The notes: generated by a model not told the origin, from the sequence alone. DNA of 64,000 nucleotides from Micrasema longulum (GCA_022494885.1 JAGVSM010001370.1:434001-498000); one strand, 5' to 3'; positions 22,985 through 36,170 are shown, counted from the first letter of the stretch. Program-made: numbers and translations.

Positions 22985-24075
22985 TTAAATTATGATGATT
23001 GTGCAAAATTACAACAAGACTTATATGCATTATCAAATTACTGTGTTGAAAACAAACTTCATATCTATGTTTCTAAATGTTAGAAAATATCTTTCACTCG
23101 TAATAAAAATAAAATAAATGAAAATACAATCAGAGAAGCAAATGAAATACGTGACTTGGGAATTATTTTGGATTCAAAATTAAATTACAATAGTCATATA
23201 GAAACAATAATTAACAAGGCATACAAAATGACTGGATTTATCATGCTGCTGTGTAAATCTTTCAAAAACTTAGGTACATTTATAACTCTATATATAACAT
23301 ACGAACGCCCCCATCTTAAATATTGCATTGCTATCTGATCTCCTGTTTCTAAATTAAATATTAATAGAATCAAGAGTGTTCAAAAAAAATTCCTGAAAAA
23401 ACTAGAATACAAACTTCATTTGCATTTTCCTAATTATATAGCTTTATTAAAATTTCATAACCTTGATTTGTAAGCATAAGCATAAGTTTGATCAGATTCT
23501 GCTTTACAAAATGAAAATAATAAATTCGATTCCCCGGAACTCATTAATCTACTTGCTTACCGTGTCCGCTCCAGGCTAACTAGACTCTCTGATATTTTCT
23601 ATATTCGTAAAATTAAAACTAATCATCGAAAACATTCTACGATTCCTCGTATATGTGAAACATTTAACAAAAAAATTAATGGTCTTGATATATTTAACAC
23701 ACCAAATAATATGTACAGAAGAGAACTAATAGGCATACTTCATGATCTTTATTCGTAATTTATTAAATCATTAAATCAAATGCAATTTTCCACTCTTACT
23801 TTCCTTCAATCATTTTTTACTACTCTTTATCAATTTCCTTCTTTTCCTTTCCACTATCTCCTTGTTTTGTCCATATTTATCTTATTTTAATATATAGTAT
23901 ATTTATTATTTATATAGTTTAAACTTAAAGCCGTCGTCGCTTTATTACAGTATTATTTGGTGAATACATATAATTGGATGGCATGCCCTACTATGTATAC
24001 ATTTAAAATAGTTTTTTTTTTTTTAATATTAATTTAATCTGTAGATCTGTTTGTATTCGAAATAAATAAAATAAA
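22985..24075 (+). pseudogene. Non-LTR family K: RT thumb to 3' tail
   Basis: DDCAKLQQDLYALSNYCVEN and KLHIYVSKC are the post-YADD segment of a reverse transcriptase (LQ.DL..L..WC..N.L.LN..KC). Then come IRDLGIILDSKLNYNSHIE, LYITYERPHLKYCIAI, a stop, SPVSKLNINRIKSVQKKFLK, and, after frameshifts, LTRLSDIFYIRK and ELIGILHDLYS before a stop near 23757. The 3' UTR ends in an AATAAATAAAATAAAA tail at about 24058-24075. This is the most complete RT remnant in the window but lacks the catalytic palm. Confidence 0.75.
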
Positions 24076-24189
24076 ACGTGTCCGGCAAAGAAATTGCATG
24101 ATGATGCGACGCGCCGCGCCAGCACCATTGCCCTTTTTTATTTCAGTTCAGTGCCTAATAAATCAGCGTTTATTAAAAAGCATAGTATG

Positions 24190-24725
24190 TCAATCGCATA
24201 CATCACACTGAATCAGTCCAACGTCGCTTGCTTCAAAAAGTAGCGTTAATGCTTGGACTAGAGAGAGGTAAATATTCTTATGCTGATATAGAGTTAATGT
24301 TAAATATTTCTAGTCTACAAAAACGTAGAAATAATACAGATTCCATATATATATTCGGCATACTAAATAGTACAATTGATGTTCCATCTTTACTGGGATA
24401 AGTAAAATTCAATATTTTGACTAGTAGGTTGAGGAATAATGAAGTACTGCTAATTGATCAGCATAGAACAAACTGTGGCCTTAATTATCTAATTACCCGT
24501 CTTTATCGCATTGTTAACTCAAGACAAGATCTGAACTTTTTTTGGTTTAAGTTTACAACGATTTAAACGAGCATTAAATAAATATTTCATATCTTGTCTT
24601 GATGTCCCTTATGTTTGTCAATGCTTCTTTTCTTTTTTATAAATGTTTTTAACTCTTCTTTTATTGTTATATTTATACCCCATAAATTGTATACATGGAC
24701 AATTTCTGTTAATAAATCTATATTC
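24190..24725 (+). pseudogene. Non-LTR family J 3' end, copy 1
   Basis: Encodes LMLGLERGKYSYADIELMLN, ISSLQKRRNNTDSIYIFGIL and RIVNSRQDLNFF with interruptions, then a 3' UTR ending near aataaat. The same protein, better preserved, is at 36868-37375 in the same orientation. It is an RT C-terminal region; no catalytic part is present. Confidence 0.65.
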
Positions 24726-26330
24726 TATTATGATCTGTTTGCAAAACCGCAAAGAAGGTGAATAATATACAAATAAGCGAAATTAAAGTAAAATTAAGTT
24801 TAAATTAAATAAAACTAAAGTAAAAATAAAGAATAAGCAAACGAATTGCCTACTGTCTATTCTCACAAGGTAAAGTAGTAGTATTTGTAATATATACCTG
24901 TTCTGAGGTAGAACAGCATTTTTTTAGCAAAAATTACAGTTTTTTTTAGATATGTCTTAGGCTAATCAATACAGAGTTGAATAATACGTAAAAATATGGT
25001 AATAAATAAAAATTAAAACGGTCAAAGTACATGTACTGAAAAAAATTATGAAAACGAAAAAATATATGAAACTGAACAAAAATATATACAGAAAAAAAAA
25101 TACTCATTAAAAGGTATAAACTGATAGAAAGTAATAAATTTGTAAACTCACATTTAAAAATAAAAAAAACAACATACTGACAAATATAATTATATCACAC
25201 AAAAACTATTAATATCTGCTCCAACCGGCTCCTTCCCATTTTTAAAATCCACTCTTATGTACCAATTTCAAATTTGTTTCCAGCTAAGCATAATATTAAT
25301 TATTGAAACATCTTTATTTTTTTCCTGATTATGATCCGAATATTAGCTATAGTGCTAAAATAACACTACCATTCAAATATTTTTTGTTATTTAATAATAA
25401 AATGTTTCAATGTAAAATTATACTATAAAATAAAAACCTTCGATCAAAGTGTGCATTTTAATTTACTTTTGTTAAAACTTGGAAGCCACATGTACAAATA
25501 AGTTGAAGATTCGTTAATTTAATTTTAAATTTTATGGCCACAGCTGCAGAAAAATATTTGAAAAACTTATTTTTGGATAAAAACGACCATTTTAAATTCA
25601 ACTATAGCAAGGCAAAGAACTTTAAATTATGCTTGCAATATATGATTTTCTCACGACACGATACAAAAAAATGTAGTTTTTTTTTTGCTTTAGTTTTATA
25701 GTTTATTAAAAAAATTGAAACCAACGAGCTTCTTTATTATTCATTAGTGGTGATAATTTTGAATTTTTATGCCTCATGAGTATTTGAATTCGAATCACCG
25801 TATTTAAAACGACTTTCCACAAAATGAAAAATCCGTATTGGGTTTTCTTAAAAATTAACTCAGATTGTCTGAACTTAAAATATTACGTCGTTCATGCATA
25901 GGAGCACAGAATTAACTACTGCTACGAAACATATACAATGTCTTTTACAAATTCAATGAAACATTTTGGGCGTGAAATTTTTCAAAGCTCGAGAGTGGAG
26001 CTTTTAGCGTTTTATTCAGTTCATTGGCCAGAAAGGGCTCTCTTGACAAATGTTTTCACGCATTCTGATTCAATAAAAACTGCTGACTAAATATACGAGT
26101 ATGCGTCTATTTTGTAATATCCTCGGATATTTAATGAAATGTTGTGAATTTGTCAGTTATCTTTGCGAAATTTTGGTAAATTTGTCAGTTGGTTATCGTT
26201 CATCAATATTTTAATGAGTTTTTTAATAAATTTGTAAAGATAATATTTTTTATGACTTTCGTCCCGTTGACTGTTTTTTGGTTATTTTGGTTACTTTCTC
26301 TTTTATCTTTTTGTTCTTTAATTTCATAAA
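24726..26330. other. AT-rich stretch, nothing recognised
   Basis: No conserved frame, splice-flanked coding segment or shared repeat was seen. Confidence 0.4.
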
Positions 26331-26334
26331 AATC

Positions 26335-26905
26335 AATAAATGGAAGAATGGAAGAAATATAGAAGTTCAAACATCGGCAGAATGACAGATTATAAGTCCT
26401 GTAAATGCCAAGATTCTATATTTCCTCCTCGTAATTATTCTTTATCACTTTTGTAATGTTTTGAACTTTTCAACTTTTTAATATTTGAGTTTGTCCAAAT
26501 GTTTGTAGACAAAAAACTGAATTTCACCCCCTCGGGGGTCATTAAGATTAACAAATTACAACCTTAAAGAAGGGAAGAAGAAGAAGTTTAAAAATTGTGA
26601 AATTGTTTTCAGGCGTTGCCTAGTATGTAAAATAATTCAGTCAGATGAATCTCTTCGCAACGAAAAAGATTTCAGCTTTTTAACTTCACTGAAATAAACG
26701 GATGAATTTTTAAAAAAAGGAAGTTCAAACATAGGCAAAATGGTGTTACACAGTGTGTAAAGTGGCCACTTAAACCAGCCAATGATCAGTCATAAGCTCT
26801 GTAAATGCCTAGACTTCTATATTTCCTTCTTTAAGGTATTCTCTATCCCTGTTATAATTTGTTATTCTACTTTCATTTAAACTTCCACGTTTCCATTTAT
26901 AAGAA
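26335..26905 (+). repeat. Family A, two adjoining forward units
   Basis: The first partial unit (26335-26470) ends in the terminal module. A left end module (26508-26560, tgtagacaaaaaactgaat) starts a second, nearly full unit with caggcgttgcctagtatgta, aacttcactgaaataaacgg, gtgtaaagtggccacttaaa and ctctatccctgttataattt. Confidence 0.7.
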
Positions 26906-28585
26906 TGTTAAAGGGTTGAATAATTTATTGATCATTTACAAAATTAAAAATTATAAATGCATGTGCAATAATATCGACTAATACCAACAAATCGTATTTT
27001 TCCTAGTTTGTATCATTGTTTAATTACCTTATAAAATAAAATAAATAAAAAATACTTAATTGAGATTCTACAGATCTATTTTATTCAGTGAGAAATACTT
27101 ATTTTTTTACGCTTCTTTGACAAGTTGCTTATATCAATAATATGTTGTTGATTAAACCTAAATTATTGACCATTCTCGAGATAATTGTTTTTTTGATTCA
27201 GAATACATCTTTTAAATGAACACAATTATTGTTGTTGTTATTGATCATAGTAATGATTATATTTTGGCTGCTTTTGATATTAAAAATAACATTTATTTCA
27301 AAAGCAATCAATGTCTTATCAATGATAGATTACTCGTATATAAACTCAGTAAGGTACAAGAGAATACCCACATATATTAAATAAGTTATTGTTATGGGCA
27401 ACTGAGAATTTAGCTCATGGAGAATGCACAATATATATCCATTATAAATTAGACAACATTGATCGAGTGCATGGCATGTCTTTGTTTATTTATATATTTT
27501 ATTACATTTATGAAGCATATTTATACCGTTTCTAAAATAATAGTTTGAATTTTTATGAATTAACTTAACATAATAATAAATTTATATCAATTTCGGGGTC
27601 TTTTCCTTTGTCGTAAATAACTGTGTTAGAAAATGAAAAACAAATTTTGGTAGAGCGAGGTTCAAAACTCGGATCTCTTGAGACCCCAACACTAGCCACG
27701 GAACCACAACTCGTGTTATTGTAGTGAAATAAAATAAATTAAAACAATAGTTCTTGCTCATGCTGGCAATGGAACCCGGGACCTAAGTTTTAGAAGGAAA
27801 GAAAAGTTACCAAATATGAAAGACAACTTTCTTACAAAAAAACAGACAAACAGTTTTGATTGTTAAGACTTTAAATAGTTATCGTGAAAAGTCATATGTT
27901 TTTGCTGAATTCAGTTTTATAGTTTTAATAATATGTAACTTTAATTTTAAAAAAATAAATAACAAAAACCTATTCATTTTAGGAATAGGTATACAATAAC
28001 AAAAATAATGTTTGTCTTTTAAGTCATCAGGGAAACATGTTTAAAAATGAGATCGAACTTAATATTTTTTCCAGAAACCACAAATCCAAGTATTAGACCA
28101 GCGCAGTCATTATGTGCCAGAGGCTACCACAATAAATATTTGAGATCAGGATTTTCAGTTTTTTTGTTTGCCTTAGTTTGTTTTCTTTTTTTTTTCTATT
28201 TTTGTTTTATGTACTTTACATATCAAATTATTTCTGTAAGGTCACATTAGCTTTCTTGCCCCTGTTAAATATTTTCCTCTTTTTTATTTGGTACAGAGTA
28301 TTTTCGTTTTTTTTTTGTTTGTCGACGATATTCTAAAAATTAAATATAACAAATCGTTGTATGAAATATCTAATATCCTAAGTATTAGAACCCAAATATA
28401 GAATATTCCATAATTGAATTCCCCACTGACTCTATATTTGAAATAACGGTAAGTTTAAACTTATCTGTATATTTTACAAATAACTTCATACAAACAATAA
28501 AACGTTTTGAAAATATAAACACAAACATAAATACAGCTTGCTGAACATAAATTTAAATATAAATATTTAGAAACTGACGTATATA
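26906..28585. other. No gene recognised; possible SINE traces
   Basis: Mostly AT-rich. Two inverse B-box-like segments occur near 27655-27690 (gaggttcaaaactcggatct) and 27765-27790 (ggcaatggaacccgggacct), perhaps decayed tRNA-derived SINEs. A short frame at 28047-28250 matches nothing I know. Confidence 0.35.
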
Positions 28586-28589
28586 TTCA

Positions 28590-29430
28590 AAACAATTCGA
28601 AATATAATTAATGTCCAGGAACTTTTAAAGATTTATTTTGCATTGTGCCAATCAATTTTGGAGTACGGTATAATCGGTTGAGGTGGTGCAAATGACACAG
28701 TTCTAAATAGTGTATTTGTTGCACAAAAATCCATAACTAAAATAATACTCAGAGCCCCGATACAGACATCTACTGAAGAAATATTCCATAAATCACAACT
28801 TATGACACCAACACAATATACGCTAAAACTCACTCATACTCACTTATAGATTCAAAAACTACTCTTACTCAAATGAAAAACATAACTCCCACAATACTTC
28901 ACATGCAAAAAATATAATCACTAGATCCTCAACACATAGACAACTTAAACAAATACAAACTAATACCACTTTCAGGCAAAGGGATTTTGAGTATTATTCT
29001 ATTAAAATCTATAACCTACTTCCACTATCTATTAAAACAATTAGTAACGATAAAATGTTTAAAAAGGCTATAAAAAATGGATAGTGGAGCTAGGTAGAAG
29101 TAAAATGGATTGTCTCATTCGCCCATACCAATATTGAATCAACTGCTCCACAAGTGTAAAGCTTATGTTAGGTTTTTGTTATTTTCATTGTGTGTTTTGT
29201 AATATAAATAATATGGATGTACATAAATACCTTGTTTTTAAAATTGTCTGAATATTTGTAAATTTTATTTGTTTAAGTTAGTCTTCTTTGTTTATTCTCA
29301 AATGTAATTTCAAAAATGTATATTGTTAAGTGTCCTCGGCACGGAAAACCCCAGTGAGGTCACATTATTTTTATTATTAATTATAGTTTGTAAGCGAAAA
29401 ACATGTATAAATAAATAAATAATAATAGTA
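28590..29430 (+). pseudogene. Non-LTR family F: RT C-terminal region and 3' UTR
   Basis: The frame reads LLKIYFALCQSILEYGIIG, a stop where W is expected, GGANDTVLNSVFVAQKSITK and IILRAPIQTSTEEIF. This is the Y.AL.QSIL.YGI..WGG....L..L...QK.I.K.I pattern of Jockey-like RTs. Later, frameshifted parts give QLKQIQTNTTFRQRDFEYYS. A 3' UTR of about 300 bp ends with aataaataaataataatag. Its 3' UTR recurs, with two insertions in it, at 62505-63530. Confidence 0.7.
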
Positions 29431-29619
29431 TTATTTTCAACAAATTAACGAAAATTATCTAGCTTTTATTTATCTTGAAAAAATCACTGCCAAAACAAAA
29501 AACTTCCGCCACTGTCACAACTTTTGTCGGAATGACAAGATAAAATGAGTGAATGAGATAAAATATGAGCTTGTATTGCGTCATGAACCGTTTGTTCGAA
29601 AGAAATTGTGATATTCCAT

Positions 29620-29790
29620 ATTTTATTTTATTTTTTATATATTTAACGCCCACGGGTCTTTTACAATACAAATGTGCTTATATAATACATAATAATGTTT
29701 ATAAACAATAATAGATAGCAGGTATACAAAGGTTAAAATGTAAAAACAATAAAACACGTTTAAAAATATATATTAAAAGTAATTAATAAT
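29620..29790 (-). mobile_element. Retroelement 3' end, minus strand
   Basis: T-rich start then tatatatttaacgcccacgg, gtcttttacaatac. The same terminal arrangement (tatatatacgcccaatgggc) precedes the RT core fragment at 53300-53615, so this is probably a severely 5'-truncated relative. Confidence 0.45.
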
Positions 29791-30184
29791 TGCGTACTTT
29801 GATTTTTGCAAAGTGAATTTTTATATCTTAAAGAGTGATACCAAAGGCTAAGAAATTAAAAATACCTACACAAATTTATAGGGATACTATTCCATATTTG
29901 ATCGTTTTTCTATACTCCAAGATGCAATTTCCACTCTTTTTCCTTTTTCTGAATTTTTACTTAATCTATCATTGAGTCAAATTTTTTTTTGGATTTTTAT
30001 TTTATTTCACTGAAAAACTGTATTTTTCGTCGGCTCGGAAACGAAAAATTTCAGCTATTTATTCTCAGCCATTACGAAATCCACCCAATAACAATAATAA
30101 TTTGTTCTGGAACGAGTAAAACTAATACTTCACTTAAGTTCAGTTAAAATTACTTTTAATACAGATTGGCATTTACTTCGTAGG

Positions 30185-30440
30185 AATTTTCATCACTCCG
30201 CCTTCCGCACCCAGAGGTGCATAGGGAACTGAGGTTAACACAACTCAGCATATCTCGATTTCCTGTTACATGAAGATAGTGTGATCAGTCTTACGCTTCG
30301 GAACAATGAAATACTACAATTCAAACAACGTTTAAAATAAAAATTTCACATCACCCTGTATTTCACATCAGAAATCAAACCCGGGAACTCAAAAACAGTA
30401 GGCATATGCGACAACCATCTTATGACGAGGCGGAATTATC
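30185..30440 (-). mobile_element. SINE1 copy
   Basis: Inverse body (cactccgccttccgcaccca, cagcatatctcgatttcctg, cagtcttacgcttcggaac), B box (agaaatcaaacccgggaact) and a decayed A-box end (tatgacgaggcgg). Confidence 0.7.
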
Positions 30441-31384
30441 GCCACTCAATATTCTAATTCAGAATTTTTACCTGAAAGCAGACATCGAGCCAAAAACATT
30501 CGTCTAGGGCTCTGGTTCTATTTCACACATATAGCTGTATTCTTCATCCACTTGGACTCAAAAAAAAAATTCCCTGACATGTTATTCTAAGTTTTCTACG
30601 TACTCGTATTTTTGACAATTTCTGTATTTATAATATGGATAGTGTGCACTAAGAGTGCGCGGTTCACAAGAGTACGCGTCGATCGTTCTAAAAAACTATT
30701 GATATTTCCCTAATATGCAATGCAGTATTTCGATACTCTTTTCGTTTATCAAATCCCTTGAAGGTTTTCTCTGAAGAATGGAATTATTTTCATTTGAAGA
30801 ATATTTTTTCTTAATCCCTCTGTTTATTTCCCCTGACATTTTGCTCTCGATATTCTCCTGAGTAAACAGAAAACGTTTTCTCTAAAATAAAAATAAAAAT
30901 AAAAATTATTTATTTAAATTCGCGGAACCTCCTGAGCATATTTCCCTTGTACAATGTTTTATTTTGAATTGCGATTTTCCCGATTACGCATTTTTATGAT
31001 TCAAAGTAAATTCGGCGTATTTATTTTGGGTGAAGTCGATCATAAATATGTTGACATTTAAATATAATGTTTGTAAAAAGATTTTGAAGTATACTTTTAC
31101 GTTCGTAAACTCATTGATTTTTATTTATGCTCCCTATGAGCTTTTACATTAGTTTTCAAAACATTTAAGTGAAACAGTGTAACAAAGGTATATAAATGAA
31201 GTTAATAGTAAGAATAACATATGAGAGACTAAAATAAACAATAATACGTTGAAATAAGGAAATGCACCAACATACATATATGTGTATACAGTAAGATATT
31301 AAATGTATTTACAAATATAAATATAAACACATACGTTCACATACGTATGCATACATACACATATATTTAAAAACATATATATCT
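30441..31384. other. No gene recognised
   Basis: AT-rich; the end (31250-31384) is rich in CATA/TATA steps. No shared repeat or conserved frame. Confidence 0.4.
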
Positions 31385-32025
31385 TTACATATATAATTCT
31401 TCTGTACTTGTGATGTCACTGAGCTCCTCCTAAACGGCTTAACCGATTAACTTGCTGTTTTTTTAGCGAAATGTATATCTTTGCGCTGCGCGTGTTCGCA
31501 GATATCTAATTTGTAAAAAAAAAATTAGGAACATAAATGTTTTATTCATAGATCTACCGGGGTTGCATTCGGCAAAAATACATTTACAAAAAAAATGGGA
31601 GGATGTTGTTTTTTTGTGTGTAAAAAAAGTTTGTTTTTGAATGTTTACAAACAACATTCGCTTTTAATGAATCTCAATCAGATTTTTTTTTTTAATTTCC
31701 CAATAATTTCTACCCATTTATTTATTTTTTATAGATTTTCAGTAATGATAAAATAATATTAACTGACATTTGTTGCATTTTTTAAAATTGCATTCTTACA
31801 TAAAGTGGCACCCCTTATGGTAAATAAGCAGAGTTTGACATTTGCAAAAAGAATTTTATTTTTGAAAATGTATTATTTTATGTTTTGTAATTTAACCATT
31901 AACAATTATTTAGGTACCTACTTAACTGCAATATTTAAATATTAGTAATTTTTAGTTTTAGAATTCAGTCATAAACAAGTACCTAGGTATCTACTTATCA
32001 ATAAAAAGTCTTTTTTCTTTAACTC
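31385..32025 (+). mobile_element. Helitron-like non-autonomous repeat, copy 2, 3' truncated
   Basis: Matches 9818-10450: ataattcttctgtacttgtg, atgtcactgagctcctccta, tttgcgctgcgcgtgttcgc, attaactgacatttg, aagtacctaggtatctactt, aataaaaagtctt. The terminal gcaggacaacgtctatcggg is missing. Confidence 0.55.
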
Positions 32026-32399
32026 AGTCAGTTTTGCACGCTTTCACGACACAATCGGGCATTTTTCTTTTCATTTTTTTTGGTTTCGAATTAAATGTCA
32101 ACCTCGTGTCAAAACCCAGCTGGCGGTTAAAGAATGACTAAATTCGCGTCGGACATGAGTTGAGTGTCATAATTTAAGAGGGTTCAGCGTAAAACATGGT
32201 CTGACTTTTCTTCATTAATACGTATTCCCTTGATTATGGCACTAGAGCATTGATTTTTGCACGATTTTGATTTGAGCACGACGAGGACTCATAGCAAATT
32301 ACATGAGGAGATAAAACTTAAAACTAACCCTTATTACGAATATGTAAATAGCTGAAAATAGGCAAAAATAAATAAAGTTTTTTAAATTTTTATTTATCC

Positions 32400-32605
32400 G
32401 GTTATATATTTATATAATTCTTCTTTTCGCGTGTATGTCACTGAACTCTTAAACGACTGTACCAATTTTGATGAAATTTTTTTGTGTGTTTGAGTGGGTC
32501 GGTAAGTGGCGCTGCGATCTCAATGTGAGATTTTGCGTTTGCTGAGCCAGCTAATAATAGCCAACGTTCGTGCAGGACAACGTCTATCGGGTGCTTTAGT
32601 ATATA
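32400..32605 (+). mobile_element. Helitron-like repeat, short copy with both ends
   Basis: Starts ataattcttcttttcgcgtg, tatgtcactgaactc and ends caacgttcgtgcaggacaac, gtctatcgggtgctttagt, directly before a TA microsatellite. At about 200 bp it seems to be a minimal deletion derivative of the 9818-10510 element. Confidence 0.55.
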
Positions 32606-32654
32606 TATATATATAAACGTATACAAATAAATATATTATTATAGATATACCTAA

Positions 32655-33300
32655 AATATGACCACATTTCTGATTATCGTAGGCAACTGAAATGGCTCAA
32701 AATTAGACAGCGGAGAGACTATCACTCCCTCTCACTTCTGTTCAATGTACTTCATAGTCCTAACGCTCCTATTTACCTGTGTGAAAAAATTCAACGCTTA
32801 TCAGTTCATGGTTTACCTCTTCGTTCTCATTCTCAAGGCAATCTCTTAATACCCATACACAATTCCTCTTTCTTCTCTAACTCATATAGTGTCCATGCGG
32901 CTCGACTGTGGAATCATCTCCCACTCACCATCAAAGATGTTACTACATTATCTCTGTTTAAATCACGTCTGAAGAAACATCTCCTTTCTCTTCCTTAATC
33001 TCTTCTCCTTTCCTTTTTCCTCTTTCCGCGTTTTTCCTTTTCCCCATTGAGTAATAGTTTTGATTTAAGGTAATTTATAAACAAATACGTTAAATTCTAT
33101 TTTTATATAGTTTTAACTTTTTAATCTTTTTTTTCTATTGAATATGTCCTGTCACTTAAATTATAAAAATAAAACTTTTATTTTATTGGTTGGTTGGAAG
33201 AAATTGCCATTTGGCAATAAGCCCGCCAATGTACAAATAACATTATGTACAAAAAGTTAAATAAATAAAAAAATAAAACAATAAATAAATATTTAGTAAA
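32655..33300 (+). pseudogene. Non-LTR family H 3' end, copy 1
   Basis: The frame reads ISDYRRQLKWLKIRQRRDYH, SLSLLFNVLHSPNAPIYL, RLSVHGLPLRSHSQGNLLI, then VHAARLWNHLPLTIKDVTT, LSLFKSRLKKHLLSLP and stop at about 32998. This is an intact C-terminal end of a CR1/Jockey-like RT. The 3' UTR contains gaagaaattgccatttggca, ataagcccgccaatgtacaa and an A-rich tail. Copies: 35925-36170 (UTR only) and 61330-62105 (minus). Confidence 0.75.
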
Positions 33301-34335
33301 ATTAAGTAAATAAATAATTTTATTAAGAAATTTTTTTCAGATTGATTAACAGCCTTTAACTTAGAATTTAATCTTTAGAATAGTTAACCTGTTATGATAT
33401 AAAGACAAAAGAAACATATCAACTTCACCATACTAGTGATACAATTCATTCCAGTTGTAATTCACATACAAATAATCAAGACAATATATATATTATTGTT
33501 AATTTATTGAATCGGCATTAAAATTGTAAAATAGTGTCTATACTAGTATCAACAACTGTTGATAAAATATTAAATACATTTAATCAAGACACTAAATATT
33601 TTCAATTTTTTTAACATAAAATGACAATATTGATCTATATATTATTTTCAAATTTATCGTTTATTTTATTAAAGTAAATGATTAAATTCAGTTCAATATC
33701 GTGTTAAAATCTTAGTGGTTTGAAAACGGATAGTGGTTTGGCCGTTTATCGGATATTCGGCGAGCCCCTAAGCCGGATAGTCGAATATCCGGCCACCGGA
33801 TATCTTTCAATAATAAACAGTTTTTCTAAGATTATCTGTCTAGTTTTTATTTGTATCTTCCTTTGTGTGTTGACTTTCTTCAGGTAAAAGGCGGTAACTC
33901 ACAAAAGTAATTCAATTTCAAATTTAAAAGGATGACCAAAAAACAGTACGAACTCCCCGGTACTCGAATTTTTTTAATAGTAAAAAACAAAACTTTTAAT
34001 ATGCATAAAATAAAAAGCGGTAAAAAAAATTTTTTTCACGATATATTTAATGATCACTTATCGAGCGATAAGTTGCATATCAATATAGTTTATAAGTATA
34101 TTAATAAAATGATTGTTAGAGTTTTGGGTGATTTCACCCCTTGCGCTTCATTTTTTTCACACAAATATATAACTTACTATAATTTTAAGTATTAATAGAC
34201 TAGAAAGGGTCCAACGATTTTTTTTAAGCAGGTCGACCACCGGTTAAACATTAACTTTTCAATCATGCTAAAAGTATGCAGTGCTATGGAATAAACTCTC
34301 TTAAAAATCGAAGAATAATGTAAGACCAGCTATTT
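33301..34335. other. No gene recognised; CCGGATA cluster
   Basis: AT-rich except at 33725-33812, where CCGGATA/TATCCGG words occur several times in both orientations. The frame at 33932-34195 shows no known domain. Confidence 0.35.
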
Positions 34336-34339
34336 TTCT

Positions 34340-34790
34340 TCAAATTAATAAATAATAAAATTGATTCTCCTAACCTTCTTGAAAGACTTCCATTCCGTGT
34401 GCCATCCAGACCGACTATCTACAAGACAAAATCTTCTGTTTTACACTGAAAACGCGTCAACAAACTATGTTAAACAATCTACAATACCTAGAATATGCGA
34501 CCAATATAACGATATATTTACCGAGGCTGATATTTTTTGTGACAATGTATGTAAATTTGGGTCAAAAATTATAGAAATTTTGAGAGAAGCGGATATTTAA
34601 CTTTATTATTATATTTTTTTTTTCATTTCGTTTCTTTTACATTTATTATATTGAACATAATTTAAATTATTGTATTAAGTGTAAACAATTTTTTTGGTGT
34701 GTACATGAGTTTCTTACACTAATATACAAAGAAATTTGATATATATGTGTACATACTGTTTGTTTACCTAATAAAATAAATAAATAATTT
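34340..34790 (+). pseudogene. Non-LTR retrotransposon 3' end
   Basis: Frames give KIDSPNLLERLPFRVPSRPT and, shifted, RQNLLFYTENASTNYVKQST, IPRICDQYNDIF and CKFGSKIIEILREADI before a stop. This is the same C-terminal layout as family K (SRLTR...RKIKTNH...STIPRICETFN) but a different element. A 3' UTR follows, ending aataaaataaataaat. Confidence 0.6.
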
Positions 34791-34794
34791 AAAA

Positions 34795-35435
34795 AAGGAG
34801 AAATTAAAGCATTACCTACAGTTAAATTCAAAATAAATAAAGCTACATTGAAATATAAATATATACCTCTATATTAAGTTTCTAGATTTTTATTATTGGT
34901 ATGGTATCCAAAATACAATAATATTTATTTTTATTTTTATTTAAATCTTAAAGTAGGGCACACATATCATACATATTGTTATGTGTGTTCTTATAATAAC
35001 ATTGCAAATATATTTAATTTATAAATTGTTTATCACATATGTCTTGACCATTATTTTTAATTTTGATATGTTTTTTTCTTCATAAATATTTTTTTCCATT
35101 TCGTAATACTTTTTAATTGCTTTAAATAAAATTGAATTTTGTGACTTTGCCTTTTTCCTAAATGGAAGTCTAATTTTTAATAATATTACTTTATTCAATT
35201 CTACTTTTTTTATAAAAAATGTTTTGAAAGTTTGATAATGTTTTTAAAAGACAAAACGCGTCATATTGTACCTCTTAAAAAAATAAAAATAGAATTTAAT
35301 CCAAAAATATTATTTTATACTGGATACCTTACCAATAATAAAAATCTAGTAGCTTAACATTGAGCCATATATTATATCTCAATGTAGCTTTATTTATATT
35401 GAATTTAACTCTACTGGTTTTATTTCTCCTTTCAC
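34795..35435. repeat. Large inverted repeat with 130-150 bp arms
   Basis: The left arm (34795-34945: aggagaaattaaagc, aataaataaagctacattga, tctagatttttattattggt, atggtatcc) matches the inverse of 35290-35435 (ggataccttaccaataataa, tcaatgtagctttatttata, atttctcct). The arms are separated by about 340 bp of AT-rich sequence without a coding frame, so this looks like a non-autonomous DNA transposon or foldback element. Confidence 0.7.
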
Positions 35436-35924
35436 TGCACTGAGGTATAGAACAAGAGTAAGCATAAGCGTTTGAAATGTGATCCCTTAACCAACGACCA
35501 ATTAGCATATGTTTGAGAGAACGGGCGATTTAGTCTGATGCGAGCATTTCTCGGCTACTTTTGAACTTTCGTCTGTACTCGCAATTACTAAAATGCCAAC
35601 ATGTTCATTTTGATACTGCACAAATCGTTCGAGAAAATATAGAAGAAGTGATGGTTTAACCTTTCTAGATAATGTTTTTATCTTCGTCAATATTTGTCTA
35701 AAATAACTATTTTAATGTTAAAAAACGTTTTATTTGTATGTTTTCACTGTTACCAGTACTTATCAGTCGTGAGCTATCTGTTGTTTTTGTCTCTCTCAGC
35801 TAGCTGGGCGTAAATGCGAAATTCGGGGAAGGGAGCGACATACCTAATAGAACTCACAGTAGACCGATATAAACAGTCCGTGCTTTTTACAATACTACGT
35901 GTTTTGCTTGCCAAAGCCGATGTG
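35436..35924. other. Unassigned stretch
   Basis: A minus-strand frame (35502-35690; contains RFVQYQNEHVGILVIAS) is better balanced in composition than its surroundings, but I recognise no family. No start context or splice sites support a gene. Confidence 0.3.
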
Positions 35925-36170
35925 ATATCCTCTTTCTACTTTTTTCCTTCTTCCTACTGAGTAATAGTATTGATTTAAGGTAATTTATAGGCAAATACAG
36001 TTATTTCCATTTTAACATATCTTTAGCTCTTTTATTTTTATTTTCTATTGAATATGTTTTATAACTTGAATTATAAAAATTTAAAACTTATTTTATTGTT
36101 TTGTTGGAAGAAATTGCCCTTTGGCAATAAACGCGCCAATGTACAATTAACATTATTTACAAAAAATATA
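35925..36170 (+). mobile_element. Non-LTR family H 3' UTR, copy 2
   Basis: Matches the 3' UTR at 33035-33250: actgagtaatag, tttaaggtaatttatag, gaagaaattgccctttggca, gccaatgtacaa. Truncated just before the ORF end. It lies about 240 bp before the Epac acceptor. Confidence 0.7.
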
